The notes under the pieces were generated by a model, which made no database searches, had not been told where the DNA came from, and worked only from the letters and a program-made list of their open reading frames with translations. A program made the translations under genes and the position numbers. Positions 1-8,441 of a stretch of DNA of 64,000 nucleotides are shown here, in pieces (the stretch's first letter is position 1; each line of letters begins with the position of its first letter). The stretch lies in the NCBI RefSeq assembly GCF_900156165.1, contig NZ_FTMY01000008.1, positions 62,001-126,000 of the forward strand. The letters are read 5' to 3'. The stretch comes from Pseudacidovorax sp. RU35E. Its GTDB lineage: Bacteria; Pseudomonadota; Gammaproteobacteria; Burkholderiales; Burkholderiaceae_C.

Positions 1-597
1 ATCGCCTCCGACTACCCCGAGGTGCCGGTGGTGGCCTACATGCCCAATCTGTCCTGGTGGGAGGACGAGCCCATCGACAGCTACCTGGACGCCTTCCGCG
101 ACCTCGTGCTGCCCCAGACCGCCGTGCTGGTGGGCAACCAGGGCACGCTGCGCCGGTGGCTGCTGCCCGAGTGGGACGGCGACCGTCCGCCCACCCCGCG
201 CGACATCGCCCGTGCGGCCGGCGAACTCGGCGTCTCCTACACCCTGGTGACGGGCATCCTGCGGCCGGACGGCTGGCTGGAGAACGTGCTCACCTCACCC
301 CAGTCCACCGTGCTGAGCGAGAAGTACGAGCGGCTCGAAGCCGTCTTCGCCGGCGCCGGCGAGACGCTGTCGGCCGCCCTGGCCGCGCTGCTGGCCACCG
401 GCGCCGACCTCGGTTCGGCCGCATCGGAAGCCCTGGCCTACATGGACCGCAGCCTGGACGCGGGCTTCCGCCCCGGCATGGGGCAGGTGCTGCCCGATCG
501 CCTGTTCTGGGCCCAGCCCGAGGACGAAGAGGACGAGGGCACCGATCCGCTGGCCTCCACCGACTTCGCCCTGCCGCCGCACGACACCCGGCATTGA
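1..597 (+). CDS. thiD: Hydroxymethylpyrimidine/phosphomethylpyrimidine kinase, C-terminal part (ThiD-like)
   Basis: The reading frame is open from the first base of the window, so the N-terminus is missing; a GTG at 22 is internal. The visible 198 codons match the C-terminal half of the ribokinase-fold HMP(-P) kinases that phosphorylate the thiamine pyrimidine precursor in the cytosol. The best marker is the anion-hole region near position 355, which reads [18 protein letters not shown]. coli ThiD has GTGCT there and ribokinases have GAGD, so the usual catalytic Cys or Asp is Glu here. A position just upstream of hemL is common in Burkholderiales. A pyridoxal-kinase-like paralogue cannot be excluded from half a protein. 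Confidence 0.75.
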   Translation: MASDYPEVPVVAYMPNLSWWEDEPIDSYLDAFRDLVLPQTAVLVGNQGTLRRWLLPEWDGDRPPTPRDIARAAGELGVSYTLVTGILRPDGWLENVLTSPQSTVLSEKYERLEAVFAGAGETLSAALAALLATGADLGSAASEALAYMDRSLDAGFRPGMGQVLPDRLFWAQPEDEEDEGTDPLASTDFALPPHDTRH

Positions 598-608
598 CCC
601 CGCCCGAC

Positions 609-1892
609 ATGACCGACACCAATCAACAACTCTTCGACCGTGCGCGCGCCGTGATCCCCGGCGGCGTCAATTCGCCCGTGCGCGCCTTCCGCGCCGTCGG
701 CGGCACACCGCGCTTCATCGCCCGCGCGCAAGGGCCCTACATGTGGGACGCTGCCGGCCAGCGCTACATCGACTACATCGGCTCCTGGGGACCGATGATC
801 CTGGGCCACGGCCACCCCGCCGTGGTGGAGGCCGTGCAGCGCGCGGTGGCCGAGGGCTTCTCCTTCGGCGCGCCGACCGAGCGCGAGATCGAGCTGGCCG
901 AGGCCATCCTGGCGCTGATGCCGTCGATGGAGATGGTGCGGCTGGTGAGCTCCGGCACGGAGGCCGCGATGAGCGCCCTGCGCCTGGCGCGCGGCGCCAC
1001 CGGCCGGCGCCACATCGTCAAGTTCGAGGGCTGCTACCACGGCCATGCCGATGCGCTGCTGGTCAAGGCCGGCTCTGGCCTGGCCACCTTCGGCAACCCC
1101 ACCTCCGCCGGCGTGCCGGCCGAGGTGGTGCAGCACACGCTGGTGCTCGAATACAACAACATCGCCCAGCTCGAAGAAGCCTTCGCGCTGCATGGCCATG
1201 ACATCGCCTGCGTGATGATCGAAGCCATCGCCGGCAACATGAACTTCCTGCGGGCCACGCCCGAGTTCGCCCGCCGCTGCCGCGAGCTGTGCACGCAGCA
1301 TGGCGCGCTGCTGGTGTTCGACGAGGTGATGACGGGCTTTCGCGTCGGCCTGCATGGCGCGCAGGGCGTGCTGGGCATCAAGCCCGACCTCACGGTGCTG
1401 GGCAAGGTGATCGGCGGCGGCATGCCGCTGGCCGCCTTCGGCGGGCCGCGCGCCATCATGGAACAACTGGCGCCGCTCGGTCCGGTCTACCAGGCCGGCA
1501 CGCTGTCGGGCAACCCGGTGGCCACCGCCTGCGGCCTGGCCACGCTCAAGGAGATCGCCCGACCCGGCTTCTACGAGACGCTGTCGGCCAAGACGCGCGC
1601 CCTGGCCGAAGGTCTGCGCCACGCGGCGGCCGATGCCGGCGTGCCCTTCAGCGCCGACTGCGAAGGCGGCATGTTCGGTTTCTTCCTGCTGCCCGAGCTG
1701 CCGCAGAACTACGGCACGGTGATGACCAGCGACGGCGCGAAGTTCAACGCGCTGTTCCACGGTCTTCTGGACCGCGGCGTCTATATTGCGCCGGCCTTGT
1801 ACGAAGCCGGCTTCGTGAGCTCGGCCCATGCGGCCGAGGACATCTCCGCCACCATCGAGGCGGCGCGCGAGGTGTTCAAGACGCTGGGCTGA
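609..1892 (+). CDS. hemL: Glutamate-1-semialdehyde 2,1-aminomutase
   Basis: PLP enzyme that converts glutamate-1-semialdehyde to 5-aminolevulinate in the C5 route to haem and other tetrapyrroles. The protein has 427 residues, the normal length. It starts [12 protein letters not shown] and shows the early signature [11 protein letters not shown], the acceptor region [24 protein letters not shown], and the PLP-binding lysine at about residue 266 in [18 protein letters not shown] at 609 is chosen because homology begins there; the frame stays open upstream only because of base composition. No strong ribosome-binding site is visible. It lies 11 bases after the thiD-like gene and may be cotranscribed with it. 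Confidence 0.96.
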   Translation: MTDTNQQLFDRARAVIPGGVNSPVRAFRAVGGTPRFIARAQGPYMWDAAGQRYIDYIGSWGPMILGHGHPAVVEAVQRAVAEGFSFGAPTEREIELAEAILALMPSMEMVRLVSSGTEAAMSALRLARGATGRRHIVKFEGCYHGHADALLVKAGSGLATFGNPTSAGVPAEVVQHTLVLEYNNIAQLEEAFALHGHDIACVMIEAIAGNMNFLRATPEFARRCRELCTQHGALLVFDEVMTGFRVGLHGAQGVLGIKPDLTVLGKVIGGGMPLAAFGGPRAIMEQLAPLGPVYQAGTLSGNPVATACGLATLKEIARPGFYETLSAKTRALAEGLRHAAADAGVPFSADCEGGMFGFFLLPELPQNYGTVMTSDGAKFNALFHGLLDRGVYIAPALYEAGFVSSAHAAEDISATIEAAREVFKTLG

Positions 1893-1916
1893 GCGCCCGC
1901 AGCCCGCGGCGCGGCG

Positions 1917-2363
1917 TCAGCGACTGGCTGGCCGCTGCGCCAGCACCCACTGCGCCATCAGCCGCGCATCGGCTTCGCCGATCTGCGGATGCCGCGGCAT
2001 GATGACCCGGCCCCAGTCGCCGACGCTGCCCTCGCGGATCTTGCGGGCCAGCAGCGCGACAGCCTCCGGATTGGCGGCATGACGCTCTGCAATTGCCTGC
2101 CAGCCCGGCCCGACGGCCTTGCGCTCGGCCAGGTGGCAGCGCATGCAGTCGCTGGCCTGCACCAGCGCAAAGCCCGCGGCCACGGGGCCCGCTGCCGCCG
2201 CCGGCGGCTTGAAGACGAAGCCGCGCAGGATGAACCAGCCCGTGGCCAGCATGCCGACCGCGGACATCACCACGAAGAGCGCCAGCACCACCAGCAGCCA
2301 GCGCGGGCGCCGGGGCGCCGGCTCGCCCCCGGGCGGGGTCGAACGACCGTCGGGCGAGCCCAT
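1917..2363 (-). CDS. Membrane-anchored c-type cytochrome
   Basis: A 148-residue protein with a charged proline-rich N-terminus and one hydrophobic anchor (about residues 22-45). A periplasmic class I cytochrome c domain follows, with the haem motif CMRCH at about residues 78-82 and a likely axial Met in the MPRHP segment. It resembles small soluble-type monohaem electron carriers of Burkholderiales; its redox partner is not evident. The ATG at 2363 overlaps the purH stop by one base (TGATG), so translation is probably coupled to purH. In related genomes I would expect ruvC after purH, so a cytochrome here is notable. Confidence 0.85.
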   Translation of the reverse strand: MGSPDGRSTPPGGEPAPRRPRWLLVVLALFVVMSAVGMLATGWFILRGFVFKPPAAAAGPVAAGFALVQASDCMRCHLAERKAVGPGWQAIAERHAANPEAVALLARKIREGSVGDWGRVIMPRHPQIGEADARLMAQWVLAQRPASR

Positions 2364-3970
2364 CAGTGGCGGAAGTGGCGCACGCCGCTGAACACCATGG
2401 CCACGCCACGCTCGTCGGCGGCGTCGATCACTTCCTTGTCGCGCATCGATCCGCCGGGCTGGATGACGCAAGTGGCGCCGTGGTCGATCACCACGTCCAG
2501 GCCGTCGCGGAAGGGGAAGAAGGCATCGCTCGCCACCGCCGAGCCGGCCAGCGACAGGCCGGCATGCTCGGCCTTGATGCTGGCGATCCGGGCCGAGTCG
2601 AGGCGGCTCATCTGGCCGGCGCCCACGCCCAGCGTCATGCCGCCCTGGCAGAAGACGATGGCGTTGCTCTTGACGAACTTGGCCACCTTCCAGGCGAAGA
2701 GCAGGTCCTGCAGCTCGGCCTCGGTGGGCTGCTTCTTGGTCACGACCTTGAGGTCGGACAGCTGCAGCTCATGGTTGTCGGCGGTCTGGATCAAGAGGCC
2801 CGAGCCCACGCGCTTGACGTCCTGTGCGTTGAGGCCGCGCGCCCAGGCGCTGGCGCCGTCGCGCTTGATGCCGTCCAGCGAGATCTGCAGCACGCGCACA
2901 TTGGGCTTGGTCTTGAGCAGCTCCAGTGCGTCGGCGCTGAAGGCGGGCGCCATCAGCACCTCGACGAACTGCTTGCCCACGGCCTGCGCCGTGCCGGCGT
3001 CCACCGGCGTGTTGAAGGCGATGATGCCGCCGAAGGCCGAGGTGGGGTCGGTCTTGAAGGCCTTGCCGTAGGCCTCGCCCGCGTCGGCGCCGATGGCCAC
3101 GCCGCAGGGGTTGGCGTGCTTGACGATCACGCAGGCGGGCATGTCGAAGCTCTTGACGCATTCCCAGGCGGCGTCGGCGTCGGCGATGTTGTTGTAGCTC
3201 AGCTCCTTGCCCTGCAGCTGCTTGGCCGTGACCAGCGAGCCGGGAGCCGGGAACAGGTCGCGGTAGAAGGCCGCGGCCTGGTGCGGGTTCTCGCCGTAGC
3301 GCAGGTCCTGCACCTTGACGAAGCGGCCGTTGCTCTGCGCCGGGAAGCCGCTGCGCTGCGGCACGGGCTGGCCGGCGCTGGCCTCGAAGTCGACCGACGA
3401 CAGCCAGTCGCTGATGGCGGCGTCGTAGTTGCTGATGCGGTTGAAGGCTGCGACGGAGAAGCCGAACTTGGTCTTGTCGCTGATGCGGCCGTGGGCCTTG
3501 AGTTCTTCCAGCGCCGCGCCGTACTGGCTGGCGTCGGTGAGCACGGCGACGTCCTTCCAGTTCTTGGCGGCGCTGCGCACCATGGCCGGGCCGCCGATGT
3601 CGATGTTCTCGATGGCGTCCTCCAGCGTGCAGCCGGCCTTGGCCACGGTGGCCTCGAAGGGATAGAGGTTGACCACCAGCAGGTCGATGGTGGCGATGCC
3701 GTGCTCGGCCAGCGCGGCCATGTGGGCCGGCAGGTCGCGGCGGGCCAGCAGGCCGCCGTGGATCTTCGGGTGCAGCGTCTTCACGCGGCCGTCGAGCATC
3801 TCGGGAAAGCCGGTGTGGTCGGCCACCTCGGTCACGGGCAGGCCGGCCTCGGCCAGCAGCTTGGCGGTGCCGCCGGTGGACAGCAGCTGCACGCCCAGCG
3901 CGTGGAGGCCCTGGGCCAGGTCGAGGACGCCGGTCTTGTCGGAAACGGAAATGAGTGCGGTCAGTGCCAT
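2363..3970 (-). CDS. purH: Bifunctional AICAR transformylase / IMP cyclohydrolase
   Basis: Catalyses the last two steps of de novo purine synthesis, formylation of AICAR and closure to IMP. The 535-residue length is typical. The N-terminal MGS-like IMP cyclohydrolase domain shows [16 protein letters not shown] and [11 protein letters not shown]. The C-terminal AICAR transformylase domain shows KHANPCGVA near residue 283 and the closing GGSMRD segment. It lies 40 bases after fis in the same direction, and its stop overlaps the cytochrome start. The order dusB-fis-purH is common in betaproteobacteria, which supports a multigene transcript. Confidence 0.97.
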   Translation of the reverse strand: MALTALISVSDKTGVLDLAQGLHALGVQLLSTGGTAKLLAEAGLPVTEVADHTGFPEMLDGRVKTLHPKIHGGLLARRDLPAHMAALAEHGIATIDLLVVNLYPFEATVAKAGCTLEDAIENIDIGGPAMVRSAAKNWKDVAVLTDASQYGAALEELKAHGRISDKTKFGFSVAAFNRISNYDAAISDWLSSVDFEASAGQPVPQRSGFPAQSNGRFVKVQDLRYGENPHQAAAFYRDLFPAPGSLVTAKQLQGKELSYNNIADADAAWECVKSFDMPACVIVKHANPCGVAIGADAGEAYGKAFKTDPTSAFGGIIAFNTPVDAGTAQAVGKQFVEVLMAPAFSADALELLKTKPNVRVLQISLDGIKRDGASAWARGLNAQDVKRVGSGLLIQTADNHELQLSDLKVVTKKQPTEAELQDLLFAWKVAKFVKSNAIVFCQGGMTLGVGAGQMSRLDSARIASIKAEHAGLSLAGSAVASDAFFPFRDGLDVVIDHGATCVIQPGGSMRDKEVIDAADERGVAMVFSGVRHFRH

Positions 3971-4010
3971 GGGGATGCCAGTCGGGTCTGGGGCTTCGTT
4001 GGAATGGGGG

Positions 4011-4247
4011 TCACTTGGCGAGCTTGTGCTCGAGCAGCTTCTTGCGCAGGGTGTTGCGGTTCAGGCCCAGCCACTGGGCGGCGCGCGACTGGTTGCCCTC
4101 GGCGCGGTCCATGACCACCTCCAGCAGCGGCTTCTCGACGGCACGCACCAGCATGTCGTGCAGGCCGTCGGGCTCGGTGCCGCGCAGGTCGCGGAAATAG
4201 TCTTCGAGGCTGGATTTCACGCACTCCTCGATCGTGTGTTTGCTCAT
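4011..4247 (-). CDS. fis: Fis family nucleoid-associated DNA-binding protein
   Basis: A 78-residue protein. The C-terminal helix-turn-helix ([21 protein letters not shown], residues about 51-71) is the canonical Fis/NtrC-C-terminal motif. Fis dimers bend DNA and modulate rRNA, recombination and replication loci. The start is the ATG at 4247 ([10 protein letters not shown]), because the frame upstream is only low-complexity Arg/Lys coding. The gene sits 70 bases downstream of dusB, as in many proteobacteria where dusB-fis is one operon. Confidence 0.94.
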   Translation of the reverse strand: MSKHTIEECVKSSLEDYFRDLRGTEPDGLHDMLVRAVEKPLLEVVMDRAEGNQSRAAQWLGLNRNTLRKKLLEHKLAK

Positions 4248-4317
4248 GTCGTTGTTCGTTCGATGTTTCTTGTGACGGCGCCCGATCCCCCGCGCGCCGA
4301 GCGACCGCCGCCTGCGT

Positions 4318-5379
4318 TCAGCAGGTGAGGCAGCCGCTGTCTTCTTCGTCTTCTTCCTGCAGGGCACCCGGCCCGGCGGCGGCCTCGGGCATGCGGTCCA
4401 TCCGCTCGCCCAGCGCCTCGAAATAGTCGGCGACGGCCTGCCACTGCGTGGCGGAATCCTCCAGCCGGTTCATGCGCTGGCGGAAGTCCTCGCCGCCCGG
4501 CAGCGCACGCACGTACCAGCCGATGTGCTTGCGGGCGGTGCGCACGCCGGTCACCTCGCCATACAGCGCGTAGTGCTCGTGCAGGTGCGCGAGCAGCAGC
4601 CGGCGCACCTCGGCCACCAGCGGCGGCGCCATGGTCTCGCCGGTGGCCAGGAAGTGGCCTACCTCGCGGAAGATCCACGGCCGGCCCTGCGCGGCACGGC
4701 CGATCATCACGGCGTCGGCGCCGGTTGCGGCCAGCACATCGCGGGCCTTCTGCGGCGAGTCGATGTCGCCGTTGGCCACCACCGGAACGCCCACCGCCGC
4801 CTTGACGGCCGCGATGGTGTCGTACTCGGCGAAGCCCTTGTAGCCCTGCTCGCGCGTGCGACCGTGCACCGTCAGCATGCGGATGCCGGCCGCCTCGAAG
4901 CAGCGCGCCAGCGCCACGGCATTGCGGTGCTCGGTGCTCCAGCCGGTGCGCATCTTGAGCGTCACCGGCACGCCATGCGGCGCGGCGGCGGCCACCACCG
5001 CCTCGGCGATCGCCAGGGCCAGCGGCTCGTCGCGCATCAGCGCCGAGCCTGCCCACTTGTTGCAGACCTTCTTGGCCGGGCAGCCCATGTTGATGTCGAT
5101 GATCTGGGCGCCGCGGTCGATGTTGTACTGGGCCGCCTCGGCCATCATGGCCGCATCGGTGCCGGCGATCTGCACGGCGATGGGCCCGGGCTCGCCGTCA
5201 TGGTTGGCCCGGCGCGAGGTCTTGAGCGAACTCCACAGGTCCTTGCGGGAGGTGACCATCTCGCTCACCGCATAGCCCGCACCGAGCGAGCGGCACAGCA
5301 TGCGGAAAGGCCGGTCCGTCACACCCGCCATGGGGGCGACGAACAGGCGGTTCTCCAGCGTGATGTGGCTGATCTGCAT
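4318..5379 (-). CDS. dusB: tRNA-dihydrouridine synthase B
   Basis: FMN-dependent enzyme that reduces uridines in the tRNA D-loop. The 353-residue protein has a TIM-barrel start (APMAGVTDRPFR), the Dus signature NMGCPAKKVCNKWAGSAL, and the FMN-binding segments VNGDIDS-like (VANGDIDSPQKA) and MIGRAAQGRPWIF. ATG at 5379 (MQISHITLENRLF) is chosen by homology. The first gene of the dusB-fis-purH run. Its last residues are unusual: an acidic stretch EEDEEDSG followed by a terminal C-x2-C. Confidence 0.95.
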   Translation of the reverse strand: MQISHITLENRLFVAPMAGVTDRPFRMLCRSLGAGYAVSEMVTSRKDLWSSLKTSRRANHDGEPGPIAVQIAGTDAAMMAEAAQYNIDRGAQIIDINMGCPAKKVCNKWAGSALMRDEPLALAIAEAVVAAAAPHGVPVTLKMRTGWSTEHRNAVALARCFEAAGIRMLTVHGRTREQGYKGFAEYDTIAAVKAAVGVPVVANGDIDSPQKARDVLAATGADAVMIGRAAQGRPWIFREVGHFLATGETMAPPLVAEVRRLLLAHLHEHYALYGEVTGVRTARKHIGWYVRALPGGEDFRQRMNRLEDSATQWQAVADYFEALGERMDRMPEAAAGPGALQEEDEEDSGCLTC

Positions 5380-5572
5380 GAGGTGGGGAGGGAAAGCGCG
5401 CAACGCCGCTGGCGCTGCTGAAAAATGAGGCACGGATTCTAGCCATGCGCGATTTCAGCGGCTGAAACGCCGGCGCGCTCGCAGCCCGACGCCCGCGACG
5501 CCGGTCCTGCCTGCGGCACTCAGCGGGCATGCGCACGGCCTGCGCGCCGACGTGGGGCCCGCATGCCCTTCC

Positions 5573-5578
5573 TATACT
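5573..5578 (+). promoter_or_regulatory. Putative -10 box for the YqaA-like gene
   Basis: TATACT in a GC-rich context, ten bases before the ATG at 5588. No convincing -35 element is seen at the right spacing. If active it would give a transcript with only two or three leader bases. Confidence 0.4.
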
Positions 5579-5587
5579 CCCGCCCAC

Positions 5588-6073
5588 ATGGAAGCCTGGT
5601 TCGAGTCTGTGATGGCTGCCGCGATGGCGGCACTGGCACTGCCGCAATTCGGGCTGTCGACGCTGTTCGTCGTCGCCTTCGTCTCGGCCACGCTGTTGCC
5701 CCTGGGCTCGGAGCCCGCGCTCTTCGGCCTGCTCAAGCTCAATCCCGACCTGTTCTGGCCGGCCATCATCGTCGCCACCGCCGGCAACACCCTGGGCGGC
5801 GCGCTCACCTGGTGGATGGGCTACGGCGCCCACAAGGTGGCCGACAAGTACAGCCATTCGAGCCATCACCTGCGCGCCCTCGCCTGGCTGGAACGCCTGG
5901 GCCCCAAGGCCTGCCTGCTGAGCTGGCTGCCGCTGGTGGGGGATCCGCTGTGCGCCGTGGCGGGCTGGCTGCGCATGCCCTTCTGGCCCTGCGTGCTCTA
6001 CATGTCCATCGGCAAGTTCATGCGCTACCTGTGCATGACGGTGGCGCTGCTGTACATCTGGCCGAACCATTGA
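5588..6073 (+). CDS. YqaA-like inner-membrane protein (DedA/SNARE-associated family)
   Basis: A 161-residue membrane protein with about four hydrophobic segments and the family landmarks LLPLGSEPALF, GNTLGGALTWWMGYG, LGPKACLLSWLPLVGDPLC and a basic C-terminal membrane segment. These match the short DedA-related YqaA group, whose exact role is uncertain; larger DedA proteins affect lipid transport and membrane-potential homeostasis. ATG at 5588 is preferred to a GTG at 5552. A TATACT box at 5573-5578 lies so close to this ATG that the mRNA would have almost no leader. A bidirectional terminator follows. Confidence 0.8.
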   Translation: MEAWFESVMAAAMAALALPQFGLSTLFVVAFVSATLLPLGSEPALFGLLKLNPDLFWPAIIVATAGNTLGGALTWWMGYGAHKVADKYSHSSHHLRALAWLERLGPKACLLSWLPLVGDPLCAVAGWLRMPFWPCVLYMSIGKFMRYLCMTVALLYIWPNH

Positions 6074-6084
6074 AGGCGCCCGGC

Positions 6085-6121
6085 AAAAGGGCCTGCCCCG
6101 TCGCCGGAGCAGGCCCTTGTG
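6085..6121. terminator. Bidirectional intrinsic terminator between yqaA-like and ychF
   Basis: A perfect 10-bp inverted repeat, AAGGGCCTGC (6087-6096) and GCAGGCCCTT (6109-6118), with a 12-base loop. The minus-strand transcript ends in TTTTG, which suits ychF; the plus-strand side has a weaker T run. It lies between two convergent genes. Confidence 0.75.
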
Positions 6122-6152
6122 CTGGTCTTGTCCGCGGCCACTGCCGCGACGC

Positions 6153-7247
6153 TCAGACGTTGAACAGGAAGTTCATCACGTCGCCGTCCTTGACGACGTA
6201 TTCCTTGCCTTCGCTGCGCATCTTGCCCGCGTCCTTGGCGCCCTGCTCGCCCTTGAAGGCGATGTAGTCGTCGAAGGCGATGGTCTGGGCGCGGATGAAG
6301 CCGCGCTCGAAGTCGCCGTGGATCACGCCGGCCGCCTGCGGCGCGGTGTCGCCGATGTGGATGGTCCAGGCCCGCACTTCCTTCACGCCGGCGGTGAAAT
6401 AGGTCTGCAGGCCCAGCAGCTTGAAGGCGGCGCGGATCAGGCGGTTCAGGCCCGGCTCCTCCTGGCCGATCTCTTCGAGGAACATCTTCTTGTCCTCGTC
6501 GTCCATGTCGGCCATGTCCGCTTCCATCTTGGCGCAGATGGCCACCACGGGCGCGTTCTGGCTGGCGGCGTAGTCCTTGAGGCGGTCCAGCAGCGGGTTG
6601 TTCTCGAAGCCGTCCTCGCTCACGTTGCCGACGAACATGGCCGGCTTGGCGGTGATCAGGCACAGGGGCTTGAGCAGCAGCTGGTCGTCCGCCGACAGGC
6701 CCAGCGCCCGTGCCGGCTTGCCTTCGTTCAGCGCCGCCTGCACCGGGCCCAGCAGCTTGACCATGGCGATGGCTTCCTTGTCGTTGCCGCTCTTGGCCGC
6801 CTTGGTGTAGCGCTGCAGGGCCTTGTCCACCGTGCCCAGGTCGGCCAGGCACAGCTCGGTCTGGATGACCTCGATGTCGGCGATGGGGTCGACCTTGCCG
6901 GCCACGTGGATGACGTTCTCGTCCTCGAAGCAGCGCACCACGTTGACGATGGCATCGGTCTCGCGGATGTGGGCCAGGAACTGGTTGCCCAGGCCTTCGC
7001 CCTGGCTGGCACCCGCCACTAGGCCGGCGATGTCAACGAACTCGACGATGGCCGGCAGGATGCGCTCGGGCTGGACGATCTGCGCCAGTTGCGCCAGGCG
7101 GGGATCGGGCACCTCGACCACGCCCACATTGGGCTCGATGGTGCAGAAGGGATAGTTCTCGGCGGCGATGCCGGCCTTGGTCAGCGCGTTGAACAGGGTG
7201 GATTTACCGACGTTGGGCAGGCCGACGATGCCGCATTTCAAGCTCAT
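6153..7247 (-). CDS. ychF: Redox-regulated ATPase/GTPase YchF (Obg family)
   Basis: A 364-residue P-loop protein of the universally conserved Obg/OLA1 group that prefers ATP and associates with ribosomes. The start [20 protein letters not shown] carries the G1 loop (GLPNVGKST); DIAGLV is the G3 region. The C-terminal TGS domain includes the segment [16 protein letters not shown]. The ATG at 7247 gives the standard length; longer readings of this frame run into the rbs operator region. Confidence 0.97.
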   Translation of the reverse strand: MSLKCGIVGLPNVGKSTLFNALTKAGIAAENYPFCTIEPNVGVVEVPDPRLAQLAQIVQPERILPAIVEFVDIAGLVAGASQGEGLGNQFLAHIRETDAIVNVVRCFEDENVIHVAGKVDPIADIEVIQTELCLADLGTVDKALQRYTKAAKSGNDKEAIAMVKLLGPVQAALNEGKPARALGLSADDQLLLKPLCLITAKPAMFVGNVSEDGFENNPLLDRLKDYAASQNAPVVAICAKMEADMADMDDEDKKMFLEEIGQEEPGLNRLIRAAFKLLGLQTYFTAGVKEVRAWTIHIGDTAPQAAGVIHGDFERGFIRAQTIAFDDYIAFKGEQGAKDAGKMRSEGKEYVVKDGDVMNFLFNV

Positions 7248-7364
7248 GGGGGTCCTCTGGATTAGGGGCGGGATTTTAGGCGGGCACCCTGCCCGCCGGA
7301 AAACGGGCCCCCATGGCCCTGCCGTGCGAGCCAACCTCAGGGAAAAACCTAGGCCAAACCACCC

Positions 7365-7390
7365 CGCAAACGTTTGCGCAAACGTTTGCG
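7365..7390. promoter_or_regulatory. Tandem LacI/RbsR-type operator upstream of rbsB
   Basis: Two perfect copies of the palindrome GCAAACGTTTGC lie back to back at 7366-7377 and 7378-7389, and the whole element is itself palindromic. This is the classical LacI/PurR/RbsR operator core (CAAACGTTTG). It sits about eight bases before a TATCAT -10 box at 7398-7403. TTGCGC at 7374-7379 (18-base spacing) could be the -35, which places it across the junction of the two sites and favours simple repression. The obvious binder is the LacI-family gene at 11013. Confidence 0.88.
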
Positions 7391-7397
7391 ACCCCAC

Positions 7398-7403
7398 TAT
7401 CAT
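7398..7403 (+). promoter_or_regulatory. Putative -10 box of the rbs operon
   Basis: TATCAT, about 69 bases before the rbsB ATG and directly downstream of the double operator. TTGCGC at 7374-7379 is a poor but correctly spaced -35. Confidence 0.5.
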
Positions 7404-7471
7404 CCGCCCCGCTTCGCACTGGGCACGCCCTGAGGCCGCCCCGATCCATCCATCCATCCGGAGACACCGTC

Positions 7472-8425
7472 ATGACCTTCACCCGCCGCACGGCCCAGGC
7501 CGCCGCCGCCCTCGCCGTTCTGGGCGCCTTCGCCCTTGTGCCCGCCCATGCCCAGGACAAGCCCAAGGTGGCGCTGGTGATGAAGTCGCTGGCCAACGAG
7601 TTCTTCGCCACGATGGAAGACGGTGCCAAGGCGCACCAGAAGGCGAACGCCAGCCAGTACACCCTGGTGGCCAACGGCATCAAGAACGAGACCGACACCG
7701 CCGCCCAGATCAAGATGGTCGAGCAGATGGTGGCCCAGAAGGTCAATGCGCTGGTGATCGCACCGGCCGATTCCAAGGCGCTGGTGCCGGCCCTCAAGGC
7801 GGCCGTCGACAAGGGCATCCTGGTCGTCAACATCGACAACCGCCTGGACGCCGGCGCGCTGAAGGAAAAGAACCTCCAGGTCACCTTCGTCGGCCCCGAC
7901 AACCGCGCCGGCGCCAAGCTGGTGGGCGACTACCTGGGCAAGAGCCTCAAGTCCGGCGACAAGGTCGGCATCATCGAAGGCGTCTCCACCACCTTCAATG
8001 CGCAGCAGCGCACCCTGGGCTACCAGGACGCCATGAAGGCCGTTGGCGCCAACGTGGTCGGCGTGCAGTCCGGCCAGTGGGAAATCGACAAGGGCAACAC
8101 GGTGGCCGCCGGCATGCTGCGCGAGCACCCGGACCTGAAGGCCCTGCTGGCCGGCAACGACAGCATGGCCCTGGGCGCCGTGGCCGCCGTCAAGGCCGCC
8201 GGCAAGACCGGCCAGGTGCAGGTGGTGGGCTACGACAACATCGGCGCCATCAAGCCCATGCTGGCCGACGGCCGCGTGCTGGCCACCGCCGACCAGTTCG
8301 GCGCCAAGCAGGCCGTGTTCGGCATCGAGACCGCGCTGAAGGCCCTGGCCGAGAAGAAGAGCCAGGCGCAGATGCCCGCGGAGATCAAGACCGACGTGGT
8401 CCTGGTCACCAAGGACAGCAAGTAA
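7472..8425 (+). CDS. rbsB: Ribose ABC transporter periplasmic binding protein
   Basis: A 317-residue periplasmic sugar-binding protein of the RbsB/PBP1 fold. Residues 1-27 form a signal peptide (twin Arg followed by a hydrophobic Ala/Leu core, ending AHAQ). The mature part shows KSLANEFFATMEDGAKAH, the sugar-contacting VNIDNRLD region and VVGYDNIGAIKPMLADGR. ATG at 7472 has GGAG nine bases upstream. It is the first gene of rbsBACRKD behind the double operator. Ribose is the likely ligand because the operon also carries ribokinase and RbsD; other pentoses or D-allose are possible. Confidence 0.92.
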   Translation: MTFTRRTAQAAAALAVLGAFALVPAHAQDKPKVALVMKSLANEFFATMEDGAKAHQKANASQYTLVANGIKNETDTAAQIKMVEQMVAQKVNALVIAPADSKALVPALKAAVDKGILVVNIDNRLDAGALKEKNLQVTFVGPDNRAGAKLVGDYLGKSLKSGDKVGIIEGVSTTFNAQQRTLGYQDAMKAVGANVVGVQSGQWEIDKGNTVAAGMLREHPDLKALLAGNDSMALGAVAAVKAAGKTGQVQVVGYDNIGAIKPMLADGRVLATADQFGAKQAVFGIETALKALAEKKSQAQMPAEIKTDVVLVTKDSK

Positions 8426-8441
8426 GCGAACCCGCGCAGCC

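Noticed and set aside
2366..4114. Long open frame on the plus strand opposite purH and fis (582 codons).
   Set aside because: Ala/Gly/His/Gln-rich translation without motifs, antisense to a well-supported gene; a product of very high GC at third positions.
7443..7458. Four tandem ATCC units just before the rbsB ribosome-binding site.
   Set aside because: Short and imperfectly placed; could alter leader length but I see no evidence of function.
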